DNA of 22,950 nt from a virus, in the IMG/VR virus record IMGVR_UViG_3300042691_034751, positions 1 through 22,950 of that record. One strand, written 5' to 3'. How positions within the stretch are numbered: the stretch's first letter is position 1; every line of letters starts with the position of its first letter. This document shows positions 5,812 to 11,907 of the stretch, piece after piece. The translations under genes were made by a program, and so were the position numbers. Below the pieces are notes generated by a model. It did not search any database. It was not told the origin of the DNA and was given only the letters and a program-made list of their open reading frames with translations.

Positions 5812-6743
5812 GCCGCCACCTCCATTTGTGCGGTTGCCTTAGCGATGAGCGCCTGCGGGCGGGTTTTGATTTGTGCCAGCAACTTCGGCGAGGCATTGCG
5901 CCAAGTCTCGCCCTCTTGGATTGAGCCGTTGCCGGTCAGAAAGGCATTCACCGCGTCCTCGTTGGCTTCCAGCAACTCGATCGCCGCCATCGTCTCGGCA
6001 CCGAGGATCTCGACGGCAGGCTCCGAGGTTTTGGGCGCAGGCTTGCCAAAGAGATGCGCCACCGATTCCCACTCCATCGGCAACTCCTCGGCGAGGCCCG
6101 ATCGTGTCTTGGCGTCGTAGGCCGCCGAGTGGGTTGTCAGGATGATGCGCTCCTTGCCCCCGATCCCCTTGGCCTTGCCGTTCTCCTGCGAGACGGCTTT
6201 CGTTTTGAACCGGAAAAACCAAAGCTCATCCGCCCACTCTTTCACCAGCGGAGAGGACTGCTTGGAGAGCTTGAGTTCGTAGCGGTCGTAAGCGGCGAGG
6301 ATGTCCGGCGGCTCGGTGCGCTGAACCTTCGAGTGCGCCAGGACAACGACATGCTTGCCGGCGTCGATGAGCGCATCCAAGGCGGTCAGGAACCGGCTGA
6401 CCTTTTCCGCCGCCATCACCCAGCCCTTGCCGAACCCGAAATCCTCGACGCTCTGCTTCTTGTTCGTAGCGAGGAGGTCTTCAACCGCCAACCGCTCCGC
6501 CCAGTCGGCGCTGTCGATGACGATCGTCTCGTAGTCCGTCCGGCTGGCTTCTTGGATGCACTCGCCGAGTTCTTTCCAAGTCGAGACCGCCACACGGTCA
6601 ACGGCGAGGTGGTTGCTGCCGCCCTCGATGTCGAGGAAGAGAGGATTTGGGAACTTGCTGGCGAAAGTCGTCTTACCGACGCTTTCGACCCCGTAAATGA
6701 CCACCCGCTGTGGTCGCTGTTGTTTTCCTTTAATTATTTTCAT
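5808..6743 (-). CDS. Sak4-like AAA/RecA-fold ATPase, phage recombination
   Basis: The start is taken at the ATG 6741-6743, giving 311 residues; upstream in-frame codons run through a C-rich non-coding spacer. Walker A is GVESVGKTT at about residues 18-26 and Walker B is TIVIDSADW at about 73-81, with VVVLAHSKV later as a sensor-like strand. This is the pattern of phage nucleotide-binding AAA_24/Sak4 proteins, RecA-core ATPases that work with SSB in single-strand annealing. The nearby nuclease and SSB-like gene fit that pathway. The C-terminal quarter (from about 230) is helical and poorly conserved in my memory. A plain RecA-like recombinase is less likely because of size. Confidence 0.88.
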   Translation of the reverse strand: MKIIKGKQQRPQRVVIYGVESVGKTTFASKFPNPLFLDIEGGSNHLAVDRVAVSTWKELGECIQEASRTDYETIVIDSADWAERLAVEDLLATNKKQSVEDFGFGKGWVMAAEKVSRFLTALDALIDAGKHVVVLAHSKVQRTEPPDILAAYDRYELKLSKQSSPLVKEWADELWFFRFKTKAVSQENGKAKGIGGKERIILTTHSAAYDAKTRSGLAEELPMEWESVAHLFGKPAPKTSEPAVEILGAETMAAIELLEANEDAVNAFLTGNGSIQEGETWRNASPKLLAQIKTRPQALIAKATAQMEVAA

Positions 6744-6817
6744 ATCACTCAATTTGTTGCGCGTTGTTTTGGATGCGCGCCCCCCCGTCACCTGCCCTCT
6801 CGGGCGATGCTGAAATT

Positions 6818-6964
6818 TTATTCTTTCGACGGACTCACAGCCGCCGCTTGCCAAAGGAGTTCGAGCGTTGCCCATTCGCAGTGCGTGAAGCATTCGGAGC
6901 AGACCGGCCCGAGGTCGTTATCCACCTGCTCGGCTTCGCCTTGGCACACAGCGCACCTAGTCAT
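6818..6964 (-). CDS. Tiny zinc-ribbon-like protein (48 aa)
   Basis: Reads MTRCAVCQGEAEQVDNDLGPVCSECFTHCEW and then a short helix. Two CxxC pairs (C4/C7 and C22/C25) plus a later Cys suggest one zinc-binding knuckle. The start overlaps the preceding gene by eight bases. It is one of four consecutive tiny early genes between the excisionase-like gene and the ATPase. No family name can be given; small zinc-ribbon proteins of this kind in phage early regions often bind host proteins or nucleic acid, but that is only a possibility here. About 74 bases of C-rich spacer follow before the ATPase gene. Confidence 0.65.
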   Translation of the reverse strand: MTRCAVCQGEAEQVDNDLGPVCSECFTHCEWATLELLWQAAAVSPSKE

Positions 6965-7124
6965 CGAAATCCTCCAAGTTCTCGCAGTCCCACTCCTGCC
7001 AGCGGTCTTCACGCTCCCGCATCCGCTTGATGCGCCGAATGATGTTTTCCTGCCCGAGGCAGTAGCAGGCGTAGCAAGAAAAGAGCGAAAGCACCGCCAA
7101 CGAGATCGCCATCCACCCACTCAT
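6957..7124 (-). CDS. Small single-span membrane protein (55 aa)
   Basis: MSGWMAISLAVLSLFSCYACYCLGQ forms one N-terminal hydrophobic segment (about residues 4-23, with three Cys). A basic stretch (RRIKRMRERE) and an acidic C-terminus (ENLEDFDD) follow. The charge pattern predicts the N-terminus outside or buried and the tail in the cytoplasm. ATGA overlap with the upstream gene and an 8-base overlap with the downstream one support translation. Function is unknown; it could be a superinfection-exclusion or membrane-anchored early protein, but no motif decides this. Confidence 0.65.
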   Translation of the reverse strand: MSGWMAISLAVLSLFSCYACYCLGQENIIRRIKRMREREDRWQEWDCENLEDFDD

Positions 7125-7270
7125 TTCGCCCTCCTCTCCAACCGAATCTCGGTTGGTGTTAATCCGTGGAGTTTTTGAAAAGTCACCCGTGCGGCCTCGC
7201 GGCTGACGGCCAGCACATAATCCCCGAACCGGCCAAAGACGCCGTTTGCCGTGCAATGCCAGAGGCTCAT
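7121..7270 (-). CDS. Tiny hypothetical early protein (49 aa)
   Basis: Starts MSLWHCTANGVFGRFGDYVLAVSRE and ends in a basic KLHGLTPTEIRLERRAK segment. It starts on an ATGA overlap and ends on another, so it is very likely translated although too short for most gene callers. The 3' end contains GAGAGGAGG, which serves as the Shine-Dalgarno of the next gene. No domain was recognised. Confidence 0.6.
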   Translation of the reverse strand: MSLWHCTANGVFGRFGDYVLAVSREAARVTFQKLHGLTPTEIRLERRAK

Positions 7271-7374
7271 CGTGACATCCTCCAGGTAATCGCCCCGAGC
7301 ACCGCCGGAGCGGCCATCAGTTGGAAAAACTCGATCCCGTAACCGAGGCAGCGCAAAATCGTCTCGTGGTCCAT
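7267..7374 (-). CDS. Tiny hydrophobic protein (35 aa)
   Basis: MDHETILRCLGYGIEFFQLMAAP continues into VLGAITWRMSR, a single hydrophobic helix. The ATG overlaps the excisionase stop in a TAATG junction, with a GGGAGGG purine tract 6-10 bases before it. The stop overlaps the next start. Coupling on both sides is the main support. Function is unknown; the size and hydrophobicity fit a membrane peptide. Confidence 0.5.
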   Translation of the reverse strand: MDHETILRCLGYGIEFFQLMAAPAVLGAITWRMSR

Positions 7375-7571
7375 TACGCGGCCCTCCCCCGGCTGCTCGC
7401 CTGTTGAAGCCTGTTGCCGGTCGTGATTTTCAAAGCCCGAACGACATCGGCCTCGTCGAACTTCCACTCACGCCCGACCTTGAATCCTGGCACTCGATTT
7501 TGTGCCGCCCATTTAAGGAGCGTCGGCCTGGCCAACCCGAGCCGTTGCGCCATTTCAGTAGCGGAGGTCAT
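7374..7571 (-). CDS. xis: Excisionase-like / MerR-type helix-turn-helix protein
   Basis: From the ATG at 7569-7571 (ATGA overlap) the 65-residue protein reads TSATEMAQRLGLARPTLLKW, then RVPGFKVGREWKFDEADVVRAL. This is the HTH_17 winged-helix pattern of excisionases: recognition helix, then a wing with a xGxxWxF turn. The C-terminus is basic (GNRLQQASSRGRAA). Excisionases bend attachment-site DNA and steer the integrase towards excision. The integrase gene lies nearby beyond the control region, which supports the assignment, but small HTH_17 proteins also act as plain regulators. Confidence 0.8.
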   Translation of the reverse strand: MTSATEMAQRLGLARPTLLKWAAQNRVPGFKVGREWKFDEADVVRALKITTGNRLQQASSRGRAA

Positions 7572-7729
7572 TTCTTGGCCCTCCGTTTGTTTTTGCGATC
7601 CACCATTTCGCGGACCGCTTGAACGATCACCTTGCTCATGGTGGTTCCGGTTGATTCGGCCTCCCGCTTTACCTCCTGCCAGAGGTCTAGTGGGAAACAC
7701 GCTCCCTGTTTTTTGTTCGTCGCTGTCAT
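7568..7729 (-). CDS. Ribbon-helix-helix (Arc/CopG-type) regulator
   Basis: Starting at the ATG 7727-7729 the 53-residue protein reads MTATNKKQGACFPLDLWQ and continues EVKREAESTGTTMSKVIVQAVREMV. That is one strand (GACFPL), helix A and helix B, the classical ribbon-helix-helix order with the TTMSKVI turn, then a basic tail. Such dimers place the strand pair in the major groove of palindromic operators. Two GGTGCAC sites lie 3 and 21 bases upstream of its start codon, so autoregulation is likely. It is the first gene of the leftward early operon, the position of a cro-like switch protein. Confidence 0.85.
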   Translation of the reverse strand: MTATNKKQGACFPLDLWQEVKREAESTGTTMSKVIVQAVREMVDRKNKRRAKK

Positions 7730-7731
7730 GC

Positions 7732-7891
7732 GGTGCACTTTTTTATTTCGGTGCACTTTTATCAATAAAAAAAATCAATGGGGTGTTGTCCCACCATGAA
7801 AAAAACTATTGACATCCGCATGGGGACAATGTTTGCGGGCGAAAATATTTTTTTGGTGCACCGAAAAAATAATTGATTGCAAGGGTGCACC
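7732..7891. promoter_or_regulatory. Divergent control region with four GGTGCAC sites
   Basis: GGTGCAC occurs at 7732-7738, 7750-7756, 7855-7861 and 7884-7890, containing the palindrome GTGCAC; the last two extend to GGTGCACC. Two sites flank each diverging gene start. A TTGACA hexamer lies at 7809-7814, but no good -10 was found at the usual distance. TTGTCCC (7786-7792) and GGGACAA (7823-7829) form an inverted repeat in the middle. The region is AT-rich (long A and T runs) against GC-rich neighbours. Operators for the flanking ribbon-helix-helix proteins are the simplest reading. Confidence 0.65.
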
Positions 7892-7914
7892 TATTCGCTG
7901 ACATTGTTTTCGTT

Positions 7915-8244
7915 GTGGGTCGGCACAAAAAACCAGACAGCGAAAAAGTGAAAAAACCGGGAGTCTCTTTGACCCCGGAGTGTCAGGATATTTTAGCCAA
8001 AATCATCCGCTACGAGTTTGAGGTGAACCAGACCGACATGGTTCCATCTCAAGCCATCCGCAAGTGCATGAGGCTCGCGTGGGACTATCACTACAAGGCA
8101 GCATATGAACAGCACGAAGCCATGGGACACCCCCTCCCCCAGGGCGCGTCCGCGAATATTGTGCGCCCACAATCCGTGACCTCCGCTGGTGGATACTCAA
8201 CTCAGAAAACTGCGAACTCCCTCCAAACTGGCAAGGCGAAGTGA
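7915..8244 (+). CDS. Probable ribbon-helix-helix-like regulator, only plus-strand gene
   Basis: The frame could open at a TTG at 7873, but that would place a GGTGCACC site in the coding region. The GTG at 7915 gives 109 residues starting MGRHKKPDSEKVKKPG. Then come a short strand (VSLTP), a helix (ECQDILAKIIRYEFE), a turn (TDMVPSQ) and a second helix (AIRKCMRLAWDYHYKAA). That resembles a ribbon-helix-helix unit, with a polar low-complexity tail. No good Shine-Dalgarno is visible. Being divergent from the early operon and sharing operator-like sites, it is the best candidate for the lysogeny repressor. Other DNA-binding roles are possible. Confidence 0.65.
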   Translation: MGRHKKPDSEKVKKPGVSLTPECQDILAKIIRYEFEVNQTDMVPSQAIRKCMRLAWDYHYKAAYEQHEAMGHPLPQGASANIVRPQSVTSAGGYSTQKTANSLQTGKAK

Positions 8245-8257
8245 TCGACCTGACCGC

Positions 8258-9262
8258 CTAAAGCGCCCAGAATTTCTCCGCGTCCGCTTTTCTAACGCCC
8301 CGCGCGTATTTTTCCTCCACCATGCGCGCCGAGGAATGCCCGAGGAAGTAAGCCGTCTTTGAGCTATCCTGCCACATTGCCCGGTGCATGGATGCCGCCG
8401 TGTGGCGAAGGCAGTTCTGCGGCCATTCCTCCCACTTCATTTGTTCGGCTAGCTTCGTGCGTGCGCGCTTGATGATGTCCTCGTTTATGCGCGGCCATTT
8501 TTTCGGAAGATGCCGGCGGAGGGCAGGCAGGATCGGCACGAAGCGCGGCCGTGGTTGGATGTCCGTCGATTTGCGGATCGGGATAAAAATCTCATCTTTC
8601 TCGATATGCTTCGGCTCACACCGCCACACCTCCGAGATTCGCATGCCGCCAAAAACTCCGAGCACGAGCCAAGCCCGGAGGCGCGCATCTTTTTTCGTAA
8701 GAGCCAGGAGTCGCTTCACCTCCGCCACCGTCAAGAGGTGATGCTCCGGCGCGGCCTTCGGCGTGTCGATCTTGAGCACCGGGTTGGTCGATGTGAGTTC
8801 GTAGCGAACCAGCCAATTCCAGACGAGCCGGAGATACACGAACCCTTGGTTCGCCGTAGTCCCCGACCACCCCGGCCGCGAGAGAAACGCATCGATGTGA
8901 ATCGCTTTGATGTCGCGGAGTTCCTTCGCGCCATACTCCGCCACGAACTTCCCCCACCACCACTCCAAGAGCCGCCGGTGGTTCCCATCCTTCAGCTTCG
9001 GCATCCGCGCCAGGCAGAACTCCCTCCACCCCTGCGCCACCGTCATTCCCGCCGGGCCGGTGAAAGCCTCCGTCCCGCGAGTCTCCAGCTTCTCCAAGAG
9101 TGCCGCCTGATGAACCCGCGCCTCCGCCTGGGTGCGAAAAAATTCCCGCTTGGCGACGCCATTGATCCGCGAAAAAACCACGAAACGAGGCTCCCCCCGC
9201 ACCGTAGCCGTGCGAATGGTGACAACTGGCTTGTTGCGCCGTGTTGCGCTTGTTGCGCTCAT
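8258..9262 (-). CDS. int: Tyrosine site-specific integrase
   Basis: From the ATG 9260-9262 the protein has 334 residues; in-frame starts at 9292 and 9331 are possible but would run into repeat-rich att DNA. The order is an arm-binding N-terminus, a SAM-like core-binding domain (about 70-160) and the catalytic domain. Catalytic residues visible are R208 (GGMRISEV), K231, R286 with H287 (CLRHT), H309 (LGHSS) and nucleophile Y319 (EEKYARG). The first His of the usual HxxR box is Asn (N283). It would recombine attP with a tRNA-Thr gene in the host. The 3' half of that tRNA lies 109 bp upstream of the start. Confidence 0.93.
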   Translation of the reverse strand: MSATSATRRNKPVVTIRTATVRGEPRFVVFSRINGVAKREFFRTQAEARVHQAALLEKLETRGTEAFTGPAGMTVAQGWREFCLARMPKLKDGNHRRLLEWWWGKFVAEYGAKELRDIKAIHIDAFLSRPGWSGTTANQGFVYLRLVWNWLVRYELTSTNPVLKIDTPKAAPEHHLLTVAEVKRLLALTKKDARLRAWLVLGVFGGMRISEVWRCEPKHIEKDEIFIPIRKSTDIQPRPRFVPILPALRRHLPKKWPRINEDIIKRARTKLAEQMKWEEWPQNCLRHTAASMHRAMWQDSSKTAYFLGHSSARMVEEKYARGVRKADAEKFWAL

Positions 9263-9478
9263 GGGGGCAATTTCAACCATTTGCCGTGCCATTTCAATCC
9301 ATTTCGTGCGATACAGAAAAACGCCCGCCAAGCCAGTGTTTATGCGGTTCGAGGGGCTCCAGAAGGAGAGAGCCGACGACGAGATTTGAACTCGTGACCT
9401 ATCGATTACGAATCAAAATTTGCGTGCTGTTTTGCAGGTATTTATAGAGGCGTTGCGCTCTTATTGCGCGCTGTTGCC
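9232..9478. promoter_or_regulatory. attP region with flanking arm-like repeats
   Basis: TGTTGCGC is repeated at 9232-9239, 9242-9249 and 9251-9258 on one side of the tRNA-like core. GTTGCGC (9452-9458), ATTGCGC (9463-9469) and a weaker TGTTGCC (9472-9478) lie on the other, all in the same orientation. An imperfect tandem repeat of about 20 bp (ATTTCAA-CCATTT-GTGC) occupies 9270-9309. This arrangement resembles integrase arm-type sites around a core. The left set falls in the first codons of the integrase and the right set in the last codons of the winged-helix gene. Confidence 0.6.
9371..9417 (-). other. attP core: 3' half of tRNA-Thr(CGU), not a complete tRNA
   Basis: Read on the minus strand, the segment gives an anticodon loop TTCGTAA (anticodon CGT) with its stem, a five-base variable loop and a T arm (ACGAG, loop TTCAAAT, CTCGT). 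It ends with the 3' acceptor strand CGTCGGC. No matching 5' half (D arm and 5' acceptor strand) precedes it. That is what a phage carries as the core for integrating into a tRNA gene: insertion restores an intact tRNA. Both sides are phage genes, so this is attP in the unintegrated form. Confidence 0.85.
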
Positions 9479-9753
9479 GACTTTGGGCGGTAGAAGGTCG
9501 TCGTGCGCGGGGTGCCTTTGCCGTCGTCCACTTTGTGCGTGCAGCGGTCAAGCAAGCCTTTGCTGGCTTTGTTGGACAGCGTGCGTGCCGCACCTGAGTA
9601 GCTGAGGCCGAGGTCGGCGGCGATTTCGCGGACGGTGCGCCATCCGGCGGCGCGGAGAGGAGCGGCATCCGTGATGCGGGAGGTTTCAAATACGGCTTCC
9701 CACGCGGATGTCAGATCGGGAGAAGCCAGGGATTCCCCTTTTTTCTTTCGCAT
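9442..9753 (-). CDS. Winged-helix DNA-binding protein
   Basis: The start at 9751-9753 gives 103 residues, beginning MRKKKGESLASPDLTSAWEAVF; the longer open frame would lie inside the metallophosphoesterase gene, so the short version is preferred. A helix-turn-helix is visible in WRTVREIAADLGLSYSGAAR, followed by TLSNKASKGLLDRC and a wing with TPRTTTFYRPK. It overlaps the upstream gene's end by 43 bases, an unusually long overlap for this window. The last codons overlap the GTTGCGC repeats near attP. Probable regulator; target unknown. Confidence 0.75.
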   Translation of the reverse strand: MRKKKGESLASPDLTSAWEAVFETSRITDAAPLRAAGWRTVREIAADLGLSYSGAARTLSNKASKGLLDRCTHKVDDGKGTPRTTTFYRPKSATARNKSATPL

Positions 9754-10442
9754 AAATTCACGGTGAGGGATGTGTCGCAGTAGTGGCCGTAGGCGAAGCC
9801 CTGCGACCAGGCGAGCGTCGCACGGCGTTGGTTGGCGTAGGGCATGTCGAAGTTGGCGAGCATGCCGACGCAATAGCCGCTGGCGCCGTCGATGTTGCGG
9901 GCGCGCTCCCAGCCGACGCGGTGGAGGTGGGCCATCACGACATTGCCGTAGGTCTCGGCGTGGTCTCGGATGGCGGAGACATTGAACATGGAGCCGTGGA
10001 CGAATTTCGTGCCGCCGAGCATTTGGTATTCGCGAATGCCGTAGGGAGTAAGAGTGGCACGCAGTTTGTTTGCAGTTTCTGTAATCTTTTGGATGGTTAG
10101 ATTCGCGGCGTAGGCGAGGAGGGCGTTGGGGCTTTTGGAGAATTTCCAGAGTCTAGCTTCGTGGTTGCCGCACAGGATGACCTGTGGGCGGAGTTCGTGG
10201 AGGAATTCGATGCCTGCGGAGAGATCCCCGGCGACATCGGCGGCGTGGTCGGAGTCGTTACTGTCGCGGACGGCTCCGGCGCGGAAAGCGGAGAGGTCAA
10301 TGAAGTCGCCAAGGTGGAGGGTCTTGTCGGGCTTCCAGCGCTCCTTAAAAATCAACACGGCTTTGCGGGCTTCGGGATCGATCTCCGCTCCGTGACTGCA
10401 TCCGACGGCCAGCCACTTTTTCCATTTTTTGATTGGCGTCAT
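9711..10442 (-). CDS. Calcineurin-like metallophosphoesterase
   Basis: The ATG at 10440-10442 overlaps the previous stop (ATGA), giving 243 residues. Metal-binding motifs are in order: GCSHGAE at 14-20, HLGDFID at 43-49 (D46), GNHEARL at 92-98 (N93, H94), VHGSMFN and then AHLHR. The first motif normally reads DxH; here the Asp is Cys15 (CSH). I recall phage members with the same variant, so it may still bind two metals with altered ligands. Substrate is unknown; phosphodiesterase action on nucleotides or nucleic acid is typical of the superfamily. It lies between lysis and integration genes. Confidence 0.9.
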   Translation of the reverse strand: MTPIKKWKKWLAVGCSHGAEIDPEARKAVLIFKERWKPDKTLHLGDFIDLSAFRAGAVRDSNDSDHAADVAGDLSAGIEFLHELRPQVILCGNHEARLWKFSKSPNALLAYAANLTIQKITETANKLRATLTPYGIREYQMLGGTKFVHGSMFNVSAIRDHAETYGNVVMAHLHRVGWERARNIDGASGYCVGMLANFDMPYANQRRATLAWSQGFAYGHYCDTSLTVNLCERKKGNPWLLPI

Positions 10443-10696
10443 GGGAGGTCGGGAATCTCGTTGTCTTTTCGGAGTTCCCAAATGAAGGAACGGATTTTTT
10501 CGAGCGTGGCGGGGCAGGCTTTGCATTCGCGGCCTTCGTCGTCTCGCCAAGACTTAAATTCGCCGGATTCGTGTTTAAGGAATGCGCGGATTTCTTGAAG
10601 GAGGTCGTCGATTATTAAAATGGAGTCCATGCCTTTCACAGCGCAGATGTGCTCGGTGCGTTCTTCGGGCAGGTCGAATTCGAGAGTGGCTTTCAC
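10439..10696 (-). CDS. Conserved small phage protein (85 aa)
   Basis: GTG start at 10694-10696 in a GTGA overlap. The protein reads MKATLEFDLPEERTEHICAVKG followed by a helical half (ILIIDDLLQEIRAFLKH, then TLEKIRSFIWELRKD). The opening MKATLEFDLPEE with a following helical bundle is familiar from many tailed phages, where it remains of unknown function. No membrane segment or catalytic motif is seen. The chain of overlaps ties it to the lysis cassette upstream and the phosphoesterase downstream. Confidence 0.8.
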   Translation of the reverse strand: MKATLEFDLPEERTEHICAVKGMDSILIIDDLLQEIRAFLKHESGEFKSWRDDEGRECKACPATLEKIRSFIWELRKDNEIPDLP

Positions 10697-10938
10697 GCTT
10701 CTTCCTCCTCTTCTTCGTCCTCGTCTTCTTCCTCGTAGGGCCAGAGCAGGTCTTCGGCTTCGCGGGCGAGGGATTTCGCGGCGTAGTCGTTGCCGAATTT
10801 AAAATCCATGTTGTATGTCGTGCCTTCGTCTTCCCAACTCACCACGCAGATGCCATGCGCGAAATGCTCGGCGAGGAGGGCGCGGGCTTGGAGCATGACG
10901 GCCTCGCGGTCTTTTGGCGGGGCGGGTTTCTTGGCCAT
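10693..10938 (-). CDS. Small acidic-tailed phage protein (81 aa)
   Basis: The ATG at 10936-10938 shares a base with the amidase stop (TAATG). The protein has a basic start (MAKKPAPPKDREAV), a central alpha/beta part (ICVVSWEDEGTTYNMDFKFGN) and a nearly pure Glu/Asp C-terminus (EEEDEDEEEEEEA). Such tails often mimic nucleic acid or mediate basic-protein binding, but nothing here decides that. Function unknown. Confidence 0.75.
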   Translation of the reverse strand: MAKKPAPPKDREAVMLQARALLAEHFAHGICVVSWEDEGTTYNMDFKFGNDYAAKSLAREAEDLLWPYEEEDEDEEEEEEA

Positions 10939-11546
10939 TACAGGACGCGGTTAAGTGCCGCTAAAAGCGCGGCGTGGGCGGCTGGGGAGCAGTCGTCTTT
11001 GCGGCCGGGGGCGATGTCCGCGTGGCGGAGGATGTTTGCGAGGGGGATGTTGTTTTCGCGGATGATGGGGAGGAGATATTCGACGGCGCTGAGGAGGGCG
11101 TCTTCGCTCAATGGGGTCGAGTAGGTGTCGCCTTCCCATGCCATGCCGACGCTGAATGAGTTGGCGTCTTTGCGGCCTTGCCAGCTTGAGACTCCGGCGT
11201 GCCAGGTTCGCTGGGTGGGGAGGGCGAGGACGGTTCGTTTGCCGTTGCGGGCGATAATGCAGTGGTAGCTGACTTTGCTTACCGGATCGCAGCACCACGA
11301 GACTGATCCGGCATAAGCGCCGGAGGTGTGGTGCAAAATCACATGGGTCGGCTTAATGACGCGGCCGGCTGAGATGTTGGGGGTCCGCTTGTTGGTCTGC
11401 TGATAAAACTTTGGCTCGGGCTTGAGGCGGCCGGAGGTTTTGGCGGGGGAGGTTTTGGCTGGCTTCGCGGGCTTCGGCTCTGGCTGTGGCGCGGGGGATA
11501 CCTGCGGCTTGGGGAGCATGAAGAAGCGGGCGAGGAGGGAGATCAT
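10938..11546 (-). CDS. N-acetylmuramoyl-L-alanine amidase endolysin (Amidase_2)
   Basis: A 202-residue endolysin. The first ~60 residues are Pro/Lys/Ala-rich (PQPEPKPAKPAKTSPAK), a linker of unusual length at the N-terminus after a short hydrophobic start (ISLLARFFML) that might act as a membrane anchor or signal-arrest segment. The catalytic domain follows: LHHTSG (H72, H73), YHCIIARNG, WHAG and HADIAPGRKDDCSP (H175, K183, C186), the zinc ligands and catalytic Lys of T7-lysozyme-like amidases. It cleaves the amide bond between MurNAc and the stem peptide. Preceded by holin-like and lipoprotein genes with ATGA coupling. Confidence 0.93.
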   Translation of the reverse strand: MISLLARFFMLPKPQVSPAPQPEPKPAKPAKTSPAKTSGRLKPEPKFYQQTNKRTPNISAGRVIKPTHVILHHTSGAYAGSVSWCCDPVSKVSYHCIIARNGKRTVLALPTQRTWHAGVSSWQGRKDANSFSVGMAWEGDTYSTPLSEDALLSAVEYLLPIIRENNIPLANILRHADIAPGRKDDCSPAAHAALLAALNRVL

Positions 11547-11722
11547 TTGTCGCGGAGGGTGCGATCTGGAAGCTCGGGGAGTTGGTAGCTAAAGCGGCCA
11601 TAGTCGCTCTCGAGCGAGAAAGTGAGCGGGCCGAAGCTCGAGCACCCGGTGAGGAGAGCCAAAGCTAGGAAAAGAAAAGCGGCGAGGATCATGGCCGCCG
11701 CAAACTTGGCGGGGTTGATCAT
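11543..11722 (-). CDS. Small lipoprotein, possible outer spanin (59 aa)
   Basis: MINPAKFAAAMILAAFLFLA continues to a lipobox LLTGC with the lipidated Cys at residue 27. A 32-residue mature part follows, with LTFSLESDYGRFSYQLPELP. Start and stop both sit in ATGA overlaps between the holin-like and amidase genes. Position and size fit an Rz1-like outer spanin that bridges to the outer membrane during lysis, though the mature part is not especially Pro-rich. A Gram-negative host is implied if so. Confidence 0.72.
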   Translation of the reverse strand: MINPAKFAAAMILAAFLFLALALLTGCSSFGPLTFSLESDYGRFSYQLPELPDRTLRDK

Positions 11723-11883
11723 TTTTCCTTTCGGAAAAGCTCGATCGCGCCGAGGGCGGCGATGGTCAAGCTCGTGATGGCGTTGACCGCTTCGGGCTCG
11801 AGGTTGATGCCTGCCAGCCCGAGAAGGATGCAGAGGCCGCGAATGGTGGAGGGCTCCTTGAGCCTTGAGATCAGGTTTTTCAT
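11719..11883 (-). CDS. Holin-like small membrane protein (54 aa)
   Basis: MKNLISRLKEPSTIRGLCIL continues into LGLAGINLEPEAVNAITSL and TIAALGAIELFRKEK. There are two short hydrophobic helices separated by a PEAVNAI turn, and a basic C-terminus. Small phage proteins beginning with RLKEPST-type sequence are common next to endolysins and are usually called holins. It ends in an ATGA overlap with the lipoprotein gene. It is too short for most gene finders but well supported by context. Confidence 0.75.
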   Translation of the reverse strand: MKNLISRLKEPSTIRGLCILLGLAGINLEPEAVNAITSLTIAALGAIELFRKEK

Positions 11884-11907
11884 CTCCCGTGCGTGAGTGT
11901 CAAAGCC

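Noticed and set aside
6054-7178. Long plus-strand open frame opposite the ATPase and small early genes
   Set aside because: Covers clear minus-strand genes with Walker motifs and start/stop overlaps; no recognisable domain of its own.
7809-7837. Standard promoter with TTGACA -35 box for the plus-strand gene
   Set aside because: TTGACA is present, but at 16-18 bp spacing the sequence is TTTGCG-like, a poor -10 box. Kept only as part of the control region.
8245-8257. Bidirectional terminator between the plus-strand regulator and the integrase
   Set aside because: The 13-bp gap and its flanks contain no convincing stem followed by a T run.
9371-9417. Complete tRNA-Thr gene
   Set aside because: No D arm or 5' acceptor strand complementary to CGTCGGC is found upstream on the minus strand; only the 3' half is present.
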